Source: Oscillospiraceae bacterium (GTDB lineage Bacteria; Bacillota; Clostridia; UBA1381; UBA9506). From it: a stretch of DNA of 64,000 nucleotides. The stretch is taken from NCBI GenBank assembly GCA_015068855.1, contig SVJS01000002.1, positions 1-64,000 on the forward strand, read 5' to 3'. The position numbers and the translations under genes were made by a program. The stretch's first letter is position 1. Each line of letters opens with the position of its first letter. Positions 27,290 through 36,359 of the stretch are shown in pieces. The notes below the pieces were generated by a model. It searched no databases and was not told the origin of the DNA. It was given only the letters and a program-made list of their open reading frames with translations.

Positions 27290-27318
27290 TTGACTTACGG
27301 CACAATTTTCGGTACAAT
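27290..27318 (+). promoter_or_regulatory. promoter of the FAD-dependent oxidoreductase gene
   Basis: TTGACT (27290-27295) and TACAAT (27313-27318) are spaced 17 bp, 32 bases before ATG 27350. The rest of the 365-base divergent intergenic region from 26985 holds no gene I can support and no clear promoter for the SLH gene. Confidence 0.75.
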
Positions 27319-27349
27319 AGTAAGGAGACTTTGAAAAGAGGCTTTTATT

Positions 27350-28918
27350 ATGGTTGTTAGAGTTCAAAATATAAAGCTTTCGCCGGATGAGGAGATAGAA
27401 ACCCTGCATCAAATTGTGCAATCACGGCTGAAAATCAAGGCAAGTGACATAGCGTCCTTTCGCATCAGCAGACGGTCTGTGGATGCGCGAAAGAAGCAGG
27501 TCCATTTTGTTTACAGCGTGGATGTGACCCTGGCAGGGGAGAGGAAGATATCGACAAGTGCTGACATACATATTTTGCCGGAGCAAACGGCGGAGTCGCC
27601 ACAAAAGAGCCGCCTAAAACAACGCCCGGTTGTTGTGGGGACGGGTCCTTGCGGCCTGTTTTGTGCCTTAGAGCTGGCACGGGCCGGCGCACCGCCCATC
27701 ATCTTAGAACGGGGCGCACGGGTTTCGGAGCGAGCCAGGCGCGTGGAACGCTACTGGGAGCAGGGAGAGCTTGATGTGAATTCCAACGTACAGTTTGGCG
27801 AGGGCGGTGCCGGAACTTTTTCGGATGGGAAGCTGACCACACGCATCAGCGACCCGCGCAGCGCCGTTGTTCTTTCAGAATTTCATCGCTTTGGTGCGGA
27901 CGGCGACATTCTTTACATGGCAAAGCCCCACATAGGGACGGATGTTTTGCGAAAGGTCATTACCAACATGCGGCTGCATTTAGAGTCGCTGGGCTGTGAA
28001 TTTCGCTTTGAAACCAAGCTTTGTGATTTGGAGATAGCGGACGGAAAAGTGTGCGCCGTTATCACATCCGATGAGGAGCGCATTACGTGCAGCCATCTGT
28101 TTTTAGCGATTGGTCACAGCGCACGGGATACCTATGAAATGCTGCACCGTCGCGGCGTCAGTATGGTGCAGAAGCCTTTTTCTGTGGGTGTTCGCATTGA
28201 GCACTTGCAGGCGGATATTGACAGGGCTATGTATGGCGATTTTGCAGGCCATCCAAAGCTTGGGGCGGCGGAATATCAGCTGTCTTACCGAGAGGGCGAG
28301 GATGCCTGTTACAGCTTTTGCATGTGCCCCGGGGGTCTGGTTGTTGCAGCAGCATCAGAACCGAATTCCATTGTAACCAACGGCATGAGTCTGCGTGCCA
28401 GAAATGAAAGAAACGCCAATTCTGCCCTTTGCGTGACGGTGGATGAACGGTATTTTGCCTCGTCTCATCCTTTGGCGGGTGTTTTGTTTCAGCGGGAGCT
28501 GGAACAGAAAGCCTTTTCCATGACAGGCGGCAAAGGGGCAGCGCCAACACAAACGGTGGGCGGTTTTATGACGGGGAAAATCATGCCCTACGGCAAGGTT
28601 TTACCCAGCTATACAGGGCCGGTGGCACCTGCCGATTTGAGCAGCTTGTTCCCGAAGCCCGTAACGGAGCTGTTGCGACGGGGGTTACGGCGCTTTGGCC
28701 ATAAAATAGAGGGCTTTGACAGCCCCGACGCCCTTTTGACAGGGCCGGAAACACGCACCAGCGCTCCGCTTCGCATGTTGCGGGATGAAAACTATGAAAG
28801 CATCAGCCTGTCGGGACTCTATCCAATGGGCGAGGGAGCCGGCTATGCAGGCGGTATTATGAGTGCCGCGGTGGATGGCATGCGTGTTGCGCAGGCCGTT
28901 TTAAGCCGTGAGGAATAA
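27350..28918 (+). CDS. NAD(P)/FAD-dependent oxidoreductase (COG2509 type)
   Basis: A 522-aa flavoprotein of a family conserved in Firmicutes but without assigned substrate. The first 90 residues form a family-specific N-terminal domain rich in beta-prone segments. The FAD-binding Rossmann motif follows as VVGTGPCGLFCALELARAG with GEGGAGTFSDGKL downstream. The C-terminus has GLYPMGEGAGYAGGIMSAA, which closes the flavin site. It should be soluble and cytoplasmic. ATG 27350 follows a consensus-like promoter and AAAAGAGG. The EamA transporter gene begins 27 bases later. Confidence 0.85.
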   Translation: MVVRVQNIKLSPDEEIETLHQIVQSRLKIKASDIASFRISRRSVDARKKQVHFVYSVDVTLAGERKISTSADIHILPEQTAESPQKSRLKQRPVVVGTGPCGLFCALELARAGAPPIILERGARVSERARRVERYWEQGELDVNSNVQFGEGGAGTFSDGKLTTRISDPRSAVVLSEFHRFGADGDILYMAKPHIGTDVLRKVITNMRLHLESLGCEFRFETKLCDLEIADGKVCAVITSDEERITCSHLFLAIGHSARDTYEMLHRRGVSMVQKPFSVGVRIEHLQADIDRAMYGDFAGHPKLGAAEYQLSYREGEDACYSFCMCPGGLVVAAASEPNSIVTNGMSLRARNERNANSALCVTVDERYFASSHPLAGVLFQRELEQKAFSMTGGKGAAPTQTVGGFMTGKIMPYGKVLPSYTGPVAPADLSSLFPKPVTELLRRGLRRFGHKIEGFDSPDALLTGPETRTSAPLRMLRDENYESISLSGLYPMGEGAGYAGGIMSAAVDGMRVAQAVLSREE

Positions 28919-28945
28919 ACAGACAGGAAAGAAAGGTATTTTAAC

Positions 28946-29857
28946 ATGACAGCAACAAAAGCAAGCCTTTTAGCCGTCGCAGTTACCGCGACCTGGGGCT
29001 CTTCCTTTATATTAATGAAAAATGTGGCGGACAGCGTACCTGCGCTGGGTTTTCTGAGCCTGCGCTTCGGTCTTTCGGCCATTATCTTAGCTTTGATTTT
29101 TTTTCGTCAACTCAAACGGTATACTCGTAAGACTGTGCTGCATTCTTTGGTTTTAGGGGCGCTGTTGGCGGCCTATATGATTTTTCAGGTAACGGGGCTC
29201 AGATACACCTCGGCCTCCAATTCTGCATTTATCACAAGCCTGAGCGTTTTAATGGTGCCGTTTTTATCGGCTCTTTTATTGAAAAAATCGCCAACAAAAA
29301 GTAACTGGACCGGTGTTTTCATGGCGCTTTTGGGCCTTGTGTTCATCACGGGGATTTATCAGGGCATCACGGCTCTTACTATCGGCGATTTACTGACCTT
29401 TATTTCGGCTATCTTTGTCGCCATTCACATTATTGTGGCAGATTATTACTTAAAAACGGATGACTCCCTTTTGCTCGGCATCGGGCAAATTTTTGGCGGT
29501 GCGATTCTGTCCATTGTAGTCTGGACCATCAAGACGCCGCAAAGCTTTTTGACTGTTGCCTACACGCAAACGCTGCTTACTTCTGTGATTTTAACATCGC
29601 TGCTTTGTACCTGCTTTGCATTCACGGGCCAGCTGATTGTGCAAAAGCACCTGCCTCCGGCAAGAGTGGCGGTTCTGTTTACGTTAGAGCCTGTTTTTGC
29701 CTATCTGTTTGCCCTGGTCATTCCGGGGACAGAGGGCGTCACGGAGCCGCTTTTGTGGAGTAAAGTGCTGGGCTGCGTTTTGGTTGTGGGCGGTATGATT
29801 GTTTCGGAAAGCGGAATTTTGAACCGAGGCAAACAGCTGCCCGGGGTAGAGGGCTAA
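28946..29857 (+). CDS. DMT superfamily (EamA) transporter
   Basis: A 303-aa membrane protein made of two EamA repeats of five helices each. The family signatures are the N-terminal ATWGSSFILMKN with LRFGLSAIIL, and the second-half FTLEPVFAYLFALVIPGTE. Such proteins export or import small metabolites such as amino acids or nucleosides; the substrate cannot be told. RBS GAAAGG precedes ATG 28946. Confidence 0.88.
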   Translation: MTATKASLLAVAVTATWGSSFILMKNVADSVPALGFLSLRFGLSAIILALIFFRQLKRYTRKTVLHSLVLGALLAAYMIFQVTGLRYTSASNSAFITSLSVLMVPFLSALLLKKSPTKSNWTGVFMALLGLVFITGIYQGITALTIGDLLTFISAIFVAIHIIVADYYLKTDDSLLLGIGQIFGGAILSIVVWTIKTPQSFLTVAYTQTLLTSVILTSLLCTCFAFTGQLIVQKHLPPARVAVLFTLEPVFAYLFALVIPGTEGVTEPLLWSKVLGCVLVVGGMIVSESGILNRGKQLPGVEG

Positions 29858-29981
29858 CGGGATATACAGATAAAAAAGGAATTGCTTTATAAGAAAAGCG
29901 GGACAAGAAGTCATTTTTTCCTCCGTTTCATCATAGGTTATTGTGAGTGTGACAATACCGGATGCGAAAGAGGGGAAGACT

Positions 29982-30599
29982 TTGAGAACAAAAAAACATT
30001 GGCTGTGGGACTATCTGGAAGGTTGGGGCATCAGCTACGAGCATTGCCTGTGGATTATGATTGCGTTTGGATTAGGGTTTGTTGCTTCTGCTGTTTTTGT
30101 CTTTACAATGCAGGATACGGTGTGTCAGGAGCTGTCCATCTATTTGCAGGATTTTTTTCACAATATTGCTGAAAGCGGAACCGATTCCGCCGTTTTGTGT
30201 AAAACGGGCATCGGGATGAATTTCCGCAATGTTTTGTTTTTGCTGTTGTGTTCGTTTCTCATCATAGGCGCATTTTTCATTGTTGGGTTTTCAGTCCTGG
30301 GGGGATTTGTGCACGGCTTTACGTTTTTCTTCTTTTGCAAGCAATATGGCATCAAGAGCTTACTGTTTTTCCTTTTGGGGATGTTGCCGCATTATACGCT
30401 GCTTGCACCGGCTTACTTGTTCTTTTTGGTGCTTGTCCTGCGGTTTTCCTTGCTGCTGCGGGAAAAACACGAGCTTAAACGGCGGGTTGTGTCACTTTTT
30501 GCGAAAACAGCCGTTTTATTTGCGCTTATGCTGATGGCAACGCTGTTACAGGCCTATGTTGAACCTGCGTTAATTGGTTTGATTGCAGGCATGTTTTGA
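29982..30599 (+). CDS. spoIIM: stage II sporulation protein M (SpoIIM family)
   Basis: A membrane protein of about 205 aa with five to six hydrophobic segments. SpoIIM with SpoIID and SpoIIP drives septal peptidoglycan hydrolysis during engulfment. The central FRNVLFLLLCSFLIIGAFF and GGFVHGFTFFFFCKQYG regions fit the family. TTG 29982 has AGGGGAAG in front and is preferred; the track start GTG 29943 would add 13 residues and is not excluded. A xerD-type recombinase follows, a gene pairing known from spore formers. Confidence 0.75.
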   Translation: MRTKKHWLWDYLEGWGISYEHCLWIMIAFGLGFVASAVFVFTMQDTVCQELSIYLQDFFHNIAESGTDSAVLCKTGIGMNFRNVLFLLLCSFLIIGAFFIVGFSVLGGFVHGFTFFFFCKQYGIKSLLFFLLGMLPHYTLLAPAYLFFLVLVLRFSLLLREKHELKRRVVSLFAKTAVLFALMLMATLLQAYVEPALIGLIAGMF

Positions 30600-30629
30600 T
30601 ATAACAAATGATACGAAGGATGAAAGATA

Positions 30630-31514
30630 ATGGTAGATGTACTGAACGGGTTTATACGGTTCTTAGATAAGGAAAAAAAGCTGGCAAAAAACACGCAGGA
30701 TTCTTATCGTCGTGATTTGCAGCTGTTCTTTGACTATGCAAAGGGGGCGGGCTTTAATCCCCTTGCAGCGGAGAAAAAAGACATTGAACGGTATTTGTCG
30801 GCACAGAAAAAAGCAGGACGGGCAGGGAGCACCATGGCAAGGGAACTTGCATCCCTAAAAGGGTTTTATGCTTACCTGAAAGAGCAGGGACAAATCGAGC
30901 AGAACCCAACGCTTTCCGTCCGCACGCAAAAAGTGAAGAAAAAATTACCCAGAGTTATGACAACGGGCGAGGTGGAACGGCTTTTAGAAGTGCCCGTTTG
31001 CCGTGATGTGAAAGGGTTTCGGGATAAAGCGATGCTGGAGCTTTTATATGCCACGGGTTTACGTGTTTCCGAGCTTCTTGCCCTGGATGTGGCGGATGTG
31101 AATCTGGATATTGGTTTCATTCATTGCACAGGCACAGACGGCAGAGAGCGCATTATTCCCATGGGAAAAATCAGCACGGAGGCACTCTCAAGCTATCTGC
31201 AACAGGCAAGACCCATGCAGCCGCATCATGAGGAGGAGCCAGCCCTGTTTTTGAACCTGCAGGGCAGGCGCATGACACGGCAGGGATTTTGGAAATTGTT
31301 AAAGCAATATGCCGTGGCGGCGGGGATTGAAATGGAAATCACGCCCCACGTTCTCCGTCATTCCTTTGCGGCGCACCTCTTGGAAAACGGCGCTGATATT
31401 CATTCTATTCAGTCGATGCTTGGACATGCTGACATTGCGACCACAAAGGTCTATATGCAGCTTGCCAACACGAAGCTCAAGGATGTGTATGCAAAGGCAC
31501 ATCCGCGTGCCTGA
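30630..31514 (+). CDS. xerD: tyrosine recombinase, XerD-like
   Basis: A 294-aa site-specific recombinase. The SAM-like N-terminal domain covers 1-85, and the catalytic domain has the Arg in YATGLRVSELLAL, HxxR in HVLRHSFAAHLL, the His in LGHADIATTKVY and the following Tyr nucleophile. Length and sequence fit the housekeeping Xer that resolves chromosome dimers at dif, rather than a phage integrase. It forms a pair with spoIIM and ends at a strong terminator. Confidence 0.88.
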   Translation: MVDVLNGFIRFLDKEKKLAKNTQDSYRRDLQLFFDYAKGAGFNPLAAEKKDIERYLSAQKKAGRAGSTMARELASLKGFYAYLKEQGQIEQNPTLSVRTQKVKKKLPRVMTTGEVERLLEVPVCRDVKGFRDKAMLELLYATGLRVSELLALDVADVNLDIGFIHCTGTDGRERIIPMGKISTEALSSYLQQARPMQPHHEEEPALFLNLQGRRMTRQGFWKLLKQYAVAAGIEMEITPHVLRHSFAAHLLENGADIHSIQSMLGHADIATTKVYMQLANTKLKDVYAKAHPRA

Positions 31515-31520
31515 TATATG

Positions 31521-31568
31521 AAAAAAGGCTGTAGCAAAATGGCTTTCATTTTGCTACAGCCTTTTTTC
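31521..31568. terminator. bidirectional terminator between xerD and htpG
   Basis: AAAAAGGCTGTAGCAAAATG pairs with its 20-base perfect complement around a five-base loop, with A and T runs on both flanks. It serves both convergent genes. Confidence 0.93.
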
Positions 31569-31569
31569 T

Positions 31570-33450
31570 TTATCGCATTAGCTCACAAATAGCATTTGTG
31601 TATGCCACGGGGTCCTCAATGGGCAATCCCTCAATTAAGAGAGCGCTGTCGTACAAAACAGAGGCATATTGTTTCAGTTTTTCCTTGTCTGTATCATATA
31701 GCGGCGCAATGGTGGCAAAAATGGGATGATTGATGTTGATTTCCAGTACGCGTTCAGCTTTCACCTTTTGGTTGTTGGGCATAGAATTTAACACCTTTTC
31801 CATTTCGATGGATAGCATGCCTTCGCTGGTCAGGCAAACAGGGTGGGATTTTAAGCGGGTGGAGGCACGAACCTCTTTGACCTTGTCGCCTAAGGCATCC
31901 TGCATGAAGAGGAAGAGGTCTTTGTTTTCGGCCTTCTTCTTTTCAAGCTCCTTTTTTTCGTCCTCGGACTCTAGGTTCAAATCCCCTGCGGCAACGGATT
32001 TGAATTCTTTGTCCGCATAGCCCTGCAGCATTTGAATGACAAATTCATCCACATCCTCTGTGAAATAGAGAATTTCGCAGCCTTTTTCCGTCAAAAGCTC
32101 TGTTTGCGGCAGCTTGTTAATCTTATCAACGGTTTCGCCGCAGGCGTAATAGATGTGCTTTTGGTCTTCTTTCATGCGGGAGACGTATTCATCCAATGTA
32201 ACAAGTTTTTTCTCGGTTGAAGAGTAGTAGAGTAACAAATCCTGCAACAGCTCTTTATCGCGGCCGAAATTATCATAGATGCCGAACTTTAACTGGCGGG
32301 AAAAATTCTGATAGAACGTTTCATATGTTTCGCGCTTGTTTTTGAGCATGGACAACAGCTCGTTTTTTATTTTTTTCTGCAAATGTGCGGCAATAACCTT
32401 TAACTGACGGTCATGCTGCAACAGTTCGCGGGAAATATTTAAGGATAAGTCCGCCGAATCGACAAGCCCCTTAACAAAGCGGAAACAATCGGGGAGAAGC
32501 TCTGCGCAGGCATCCATAATTAAAACGCCGTTGGCATACAGTTGCAGACCCTTTTCAAAATCCTTGGTGTAAAAATCATAGGGCGCATGGGCGGGGATGT
32601 ATAAAAGCGCGGTGTAGCTTGTCACACCGTCAGCACTTGTATGAATTACGGACAGGGGATTTTGAAAATCAAAGAACTTGTCCTTATAAAAATTATTGTA
32701 GTCCTCGTCTGTTAGCTCGGCTTTGGTCTTTTTCCAGATGGGAACCATGGAGTTTAAGGTTTCAAGCTCCTGATAGTCCTCAAATTCCTGTTCGTTATCT
32801 GCCTTGGGACGGGTTTTCGTGACCATCATCTGAATGGGGTAGCGGATGTAATCAGAATATTTTTTGATGATGCCGCGGATGCGATATTCATCCAAAAATT
32901 CATCGTAGCTGTCATCTTCTGTGTTGGGCTTTAGGTGCAGCACAATCTGCGTGCCGACGGTTTCCTTTTCGGCAGGGCTGATGGTGTAACCCTCTGTGTC
33001 CTCGGCTTCCCAGCAGCATGCCTCCTCACTACCCAAAGCGCGGCTTGTGACGGTTACTTTGTCGGCCACCATAAAGGCAGAATAAAAGCCGACACCAAAC
33101 TGACCGATAATGTCCACATCAGCGGGGGTTTCGTTATCTTTCTTAAATTGCAGAGAGCCGCTTTTGGCGATAGTGCCCAGGTTTTCCTCCAGCTCTTCCT
33201 TGGTCATGCCGATGCCGGTGTCGGTTATCGTCAGCGTTCGGGCCTTGCTATCAGCATCAATGCGGATGAAGAAATTATCGCGGTTAAAGCTTAAATTTTC
33301 ATCGCTTAAGGTTTTGTAGTAAAGCTTATCCATAGCGTCGCTGGCGTTTGAAATCAGCTCGCGCAGGAAAATTTCTTTGTGTGTGTAAATGGAATGTACC
33401 ATCAGCTCCAAGAGTCGTTTGGATTCTGATTTGAATGCTTTTTTTGTCAC
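31570..33450 (-). CDS. htpG: molecular chaperone HtpG (Hsp90)
   Basis: A 626-aa ATP-dependent chaperone. The N-terminal GHKL ATPase shows [13 protein letters not shown] and [16 protein letters not shown]; middle and dimerisation domains are complete. The track start ATG 33465 overlaps the Shine-Dalgarno (GGAGGCG), which is correctly spaced for the in-frame GTG at 33450, giving [16 protein letters not shown]-like inverted repeat sits at the transcription start, suggesting HrcA control of heat-shock expression. Confidence 0.93.
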   Translation of the reverse strand: MTKKAFKSESKRLLELMVHSIYTHKEIFLRELISNASDAMDKLYYKTLSDENLSFNRDNFFIRIDADSKARTLTITDTGIGMTKEELEENLGTIAKSGSLQFKKDNETPADVDIIGQFGVGFYSAFMVADKVTVTSRALGSEEACCWEAEDTEGYTISPAEKETVGTQIVLHLKPNTEDDSYDEFLDEYRIRGIIKKYSDYIRYPIQMMVTKTRPKADNEQEFEDYQELETLNSMVPIWKKTKAELTDEDYNNFYKDKFFDFQNPLSVIHTSADGVTSYTALLYIPAHAPYDFYTKDFEKGLQLYANGVLIMDACAELLPDCFRFVKGLVDSADLSLNISRELLQHDRQLKVIAAHLQKKIKNELLSMLKNKRETYETFYQNFSRQLKFGIYDNFGRDKELLQDLLLYYSSTEKKLVTLDEYVSRMKEDQKHIYYACGETVDKINKLPQTELLTEKGCEILYFTEDVDEFVIQMLQGYADKEFKSVAAGDLNLESEDEKKELEKKKAENKDLFLFMQDALGDKVKEVRASTRLKSHPVCLTSEGMLSIEMEKVLNSMPNNQKVKAERVLEININHPIFATIAPLYDTDKEKLKQYASVLYDSALLIEGLPIEDPVAYTNAICELMR

Positions 33451-33474
33451 AAAAGTCGCCTCCATAAATCATTC

Positions 33475-33500
33475 GTAGCACTCCCCAACAGGAGTGCTAC
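33475..33500 (-). promoter_or_regulatory. CIRCE-like inverted repeat (HrcA operator candidate)
   Basis: GTAGCACTC and GAGTGCTAC are separated by 8 bases, and the inverted repeat extends to CGTAGCACTCC/GGAGTGCTACG. The canonical CIRCE is TTAGCACTC-N9-GAGTGCTAA, so both core arms match except the outermost bases, but the spacer is one base short. It lies just downstream of the -10 element of htpG. Confidence 0.7.
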
Positions 33501-33504
33501 GACT

Positions 33505-33532
33505 ATTGTACCATATTGTAACGCTTTGTCAA
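33505..33532 (-). promoter_or_regulatory. htpG promoter
   Basis: On the minus strand, TTGACA (33532-33527) and TACAAT (33510-33505) are separated by 16 bp. The CIRCE-like element overlaps the expected start of transcription. Confidence 0.8.
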
Positions 33533-33554
33533 GGGCACTTGCAGTTTTTTACAA

Positions 33555-34907
33555 TTACCAACCGAACCAGGAGAAGGGGAAGGGGATTTGCTGCTGGGGC
33601 GTTTGGGGGACCTGTTCTGTTTGCGGCGCCTGGAGCTCTGCGCTGGGCTTTTCCTCTTGCAGTTTCAGGCGGATATCAATGTTTTTGTTATTGCGGTACA
33701 CCGTCAGGGTCATAGAATCGCCCACCTTATGTGAATCACGGATTGCATTGATTTCATCTACGGTTTTGACTGCTTTACCGTCGCAGGCAACAATGACATC
33801 GCCGATGGCAAGCCCTGCCTTTGCAGCAGCACTGTCAGCAACAATGTTTGTCACATAAACGCCCATGGGCAGATTGTTTGCCTGGGCAATGGCCTCGGTG
33901 ACGTTTTGCCCCACAAGCCCAATGACCACGCGGCCTGTAACATAGCCATTTTCAATAATGGACTCAATAATCGGCTTGGCTTCGTTGACAGGGATGGCAA
34001 AGCCCAAACCCTCAACGTCGTAACCCGTGGATTTGGCGGTGTTAATACCGATGACGTGTCCCTGCATGTTGAGGAGAGCACCGCCGGAGTTACCGGGGTT
34101 GATAGCGGCATCGGTTTGCAGCATGGTCATTTGCTTGCCGTCAATCACCATAGAGCGGTTAATTGCGCTGATGTAACCAACCGTTAAGGTGCCGGCAAGT
34201 TCCTCACGCAAGGGGTTGCCGATAGCAAGAGCCATGTCGCCAACCTTTAAGGTTGAAGAATCACCTAAGGTTGCATAGGGAAGCGGCTGGTCCGCTTTAA
34301 CCTTTAATACAGCGAGGTCCGTGCGCGCATCTCTGCCGATGAGCTCGGCTTTCATGCTCTGGCCGGCAATGGTATTTACCGTGATTTGGGAAGCTCCCTC
34401 AATCACGTGGTTGTTTGTGACGATATAACCATCCTGTCGCAGAATGATGCCGGAGCCGCTGGACATTTGGCTCTGCAAATAGCTGCCGTTCTGATTCTGG
34501 CATAAAATAGTGACAACAGCGGGGGAGACAGCATCATAAATCTGGGGGATGGATGCTGCGTTATTGCCGCTGACCATAGGGGTAACCTGGTCGCCGGAAG
34601 TAATCGGCGGTGCCGCATCAGGCAGGATGTTGCCGCTTGCTTTCGGCCGGTAGAGGGCGGCGAAAATTCCAAAGCATAAGGAACAGGTCAGGACCGAGCT
34701 GATAATGGCGGCCACAGCGGGCTTGCGGAAAAAGGTTTTAACGCGGCTAGTTTTTGGCATGTACACGGTCAAAGAACGATGCTTGGGAACGGCACGCCTA
34801 AAATGTTCTTCAAAATCGTCCGAAAACCAACTTGCTTCGGTGTTTTCTTTTTCTGTATTCATCACGGGGTCGTCATTGTGTAAAAACTCAAATTTGTTGT
34901 TTTCCAT
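33555..34907 (-). CDS. htrA: membrane-anchored HtrA/DegP-like serine protease
   Basis: A 450-aa envelope protease that degrades or refolds misfolded exported proteins. A cytoplasmic N-terminal tail (1-60) is followed by one membrane helix (about 63-86). The trypsin-like domain has the catalytic triad His167 (TNNHVIEG), Asp197 (ARTDLAVLK) and Ser274 (NPGNSGGALL). One PDZ domain spans about 345-425, then a Gln/Pro-rich tail ends in FPFSWFGW. It is convergent with no gene and is transcribed toward htpG, both being stress proteins. RBS AAAGGAG lies 9 bases before ATG 34907. Confidence 0.92.
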   Translation of the reverse strand: MENNKFEFLHNDDPVMNTEKENTEASWFSDDFEEHFRRAVPKHRSLTVYMPKTSRVKTFFRKPAVAAIISSVLTCSLCFGIFAALYRPKASGNILPDAAPPITSGDQVTPMVSGNNAASIPQIYDAVSPAVVTILCQNQNGSYLQSQMSSGSGIILRQDGYIVTNNHVIEGASQITVNTIAGQSMKAELIGRDARTDLAVLKVKADQPLPYATLGDSSTLKVGDMALAIGNPLREELAGTLTVGYISAINRSMVIDGKQMTMLQTDAAINPGNSGGALLNMQGHVIGINTAKSTGYDVEGLGFAIPVNEAKPIIESIIENGYVTGRVVIGLVGQNVTEAIAQANNLPMGVYVTNIVADSAAAKAGLAIGDVIVACDGKAVKTVDEINAIRDSHKVGDSMTLTVYRNNKNIDIRLKLQEEKPSAELQAPQTEQVPQTPQQQIPFPFSWFGW

Positions 34908-35045
34908 GTGGTAACTCCTTTCGACTTTAAGAGTAGTATACCTACGTTATTGTATCTATATTAATTAAACCACACTTTTTTTAATTAGGTATGAATAAAT
35001 TGTAAATTCAATGTAGAAATTAACTGCCTCCTTGGTATGGTGGCA

Positions 35046-35106
35046 AGGGTTCGAATCCCTACCAATAAAAAATAACTGTATCACCTTACGGCAATACAGT
35101 TATTTT
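35046..35106 (+). repeat. 61-bp direct repeat, copy 1 (tRNA T-arm remnant plus terminator hairpin)
   Basis: This 61-base stretch is repeated exactly at 35443-35503. It begins with a tRNA T-arm-like AGGGTTCGAATCCCT and ends with a terminator hairpin (AATAACTGTAT/ATACAGTTATT plus T). Just upstream, TTGGTA (about 35029) can pair with TACCAA (35060-35065), giving an acceptor-like stem with the D and anticodon arms missing. It looks like the remnant of a tRNA gene with its terminator. Confidence 0.7.
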
Positions 35107-35442
35107 GGAAAAGACGAATGGTTTAGGGGGTAATTACGGCGAAGATAACTCGTAAAAAGGTGGTAGCGACAGCGAACCGTCGTGAGTGCGCTTGCAAACG
35201 AACAGGGAAGCCGAGCGTGCCTTTTTACGAAAAAGGAGGAACAGTGAAGCAAGTGACTGATTTTTTGCATAAAAAATCGGAACAAGCGAAACTTGTTCCG
35301 ACGTGGCGGAGAGGGTGGGATACAGTCTTGCTACGCAAGCCTTGCCTGCTCATCGACCCAAGCCGTTGGCTTTGGTACCCGATTCGCATCTTTTTGCTAA
35401 AAACAGTTCACAGAACTGTTTTCTTTACGCAAAAACCCTCTC
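35107..35442. other. non-coding spacer with several inverted repeats
   Basis: No credible gene. The stretch has multiple short palindromes (AAAAAGG...CCTTTTT, GGAACAAG...CTTGTTCC, AAACAGTTC/GAACTGTTT). An 18-base copy of the tRNA-Ser 3' end, TGGCGGAGAGGGTGGGAT, lies at 35304-35321, exactly 200 bases from its match at 35504-35521. ORFs predicted here are typical artefacts of tRNA-linked repeats. Bases 34908-35045 contain the htrA leader and nothing else I can name. Confidence 0.5.
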
Positions 35443-35503
35443 AGGGTTCGAATCCCTACCAATAAAAAATAACTGTATCACCTTACGGCAATACAGTTAT
35501 TTT
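35443..35503 (+). repeat. 61-bp direct repeat, copy 2
   Basis: Identical over 61 bases to 35046-35106, offset by 397 bases. It directly abuts the 3' CCA end of the tRNA-Ser gene on the other strand, so its hairpin may also act as the terminator of that tRNA. Confidence 0.85.
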
Positions 35504-35590
<87 letters not shown>

Positions 35591-35704
35591 ACGCCTATGA
35601 ACTCATTTAGTATACCAATTTTTTGGGAGTTTGTCAAGCGTTTTTCAAAGATTCAAATAAGAAACTCGAAGCGTTTTGTGGCCTATATCAAAACGCAGGC
35701 GTTG

Positions 35705-36334
35705 TTATTTTCGAAAACAAGCCGTCACCTGCTCGGCGATTTGTTTCATGCCCAGTTCGGTGGGGTGACCGTTTACTCTGTCGAGTTCTTTAAGGTGTAC
35801 ATATTTAACCCGGTTCGTTTCGCAAATGGCAATGATGCCATTTGTAATCTCTTCTTTCAAATCGGAGTTTATGATGACAATAACGTCACGAACCACTTCC
35901 TTTGCTTTGTGGATGAGGTAGCCAAAAGCGGGCAGCACACAGAGCAGGTCATCCTGAGTCCAGTCAGCATATACAGGCTCGCCGATGGGAGCGTCAGTCC
36001 AGCAATCGTTTGTGCCGCCGAAGATGAGCATGGTGTCAATGGTATTCTCCGTAAAGAAATTTTCAGCTATGTATTTGTCCATTCGGCTGATGAATGAGCT
36101 TTCCACGGTCAAAGTTTCCCGCACTGTGTTGCAAACCGTGGAGCCGGAAAAACTATCGTTGAGCACGATGTTGAGCTCGTTTTCCTTGGCAAAAAGCTTC
36201 CACCAGGTTTTTTCAACGCCATAAACCACGGGCTCTTCCTGTCTTGTGTCGCTGTAATATGTGTGATAACCTGTCGGAATATAGCCCTCATAGGTGGAGT
36301 AACTGTCTCCCATAATGCATATGTTTTGTTTCAT
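35705..36334 (-). CDS. SGNH/GDSL-type hydrolase
   Basis: A 209-aa probable esterase or lipase. Block I is IMGDSYSTYEG (Ser nucleophile near residue 11), and block III is FGGTNDCW, with Asn in the oxyanion hole. The conserved Gly block is less clear (DSFSGSTVCNT). There is no signal peptide, so it is probably cytoplasmic. A likely C-terminal catalytic Asp-His lies in the VNGHPTELG segment, where the His fits. Substrate unknown; family members deacetylate sugars or cleave acyl esters. RBS AAGGAAGGTG precedes ATG 36334. Confidence 0.82.
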   Translation of the reverse strand: MKQNICIMGDSYSTYEGYIPTGYHTYYSDTRQEEPVVYGVEKTWWKLFAKENELNIVLNDSFSGSTVCNTVRETLTVESSFISRMDKYIAENFFTENTIDTMLIFGGTNDCWTDAPIGEPVYADWTQDDLLCVLPAFGYLIHKAKEVVRDVIVIINSDLKEEITNGIIAICETNRVKYVHLKELDRVNGHPTELGMKQIAEQVTACFRK

Positions 36335-36359
36335 TTTTTTGCACCTTCCTTAAGTTTTG

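Noticed and set aside
27037-27360. 107-aa ORF upstream of the FAD oxidoreductase
   Set aside because: It overlaps the promoter and the start codon of the real gene, with no RBS and no recognisable motif.
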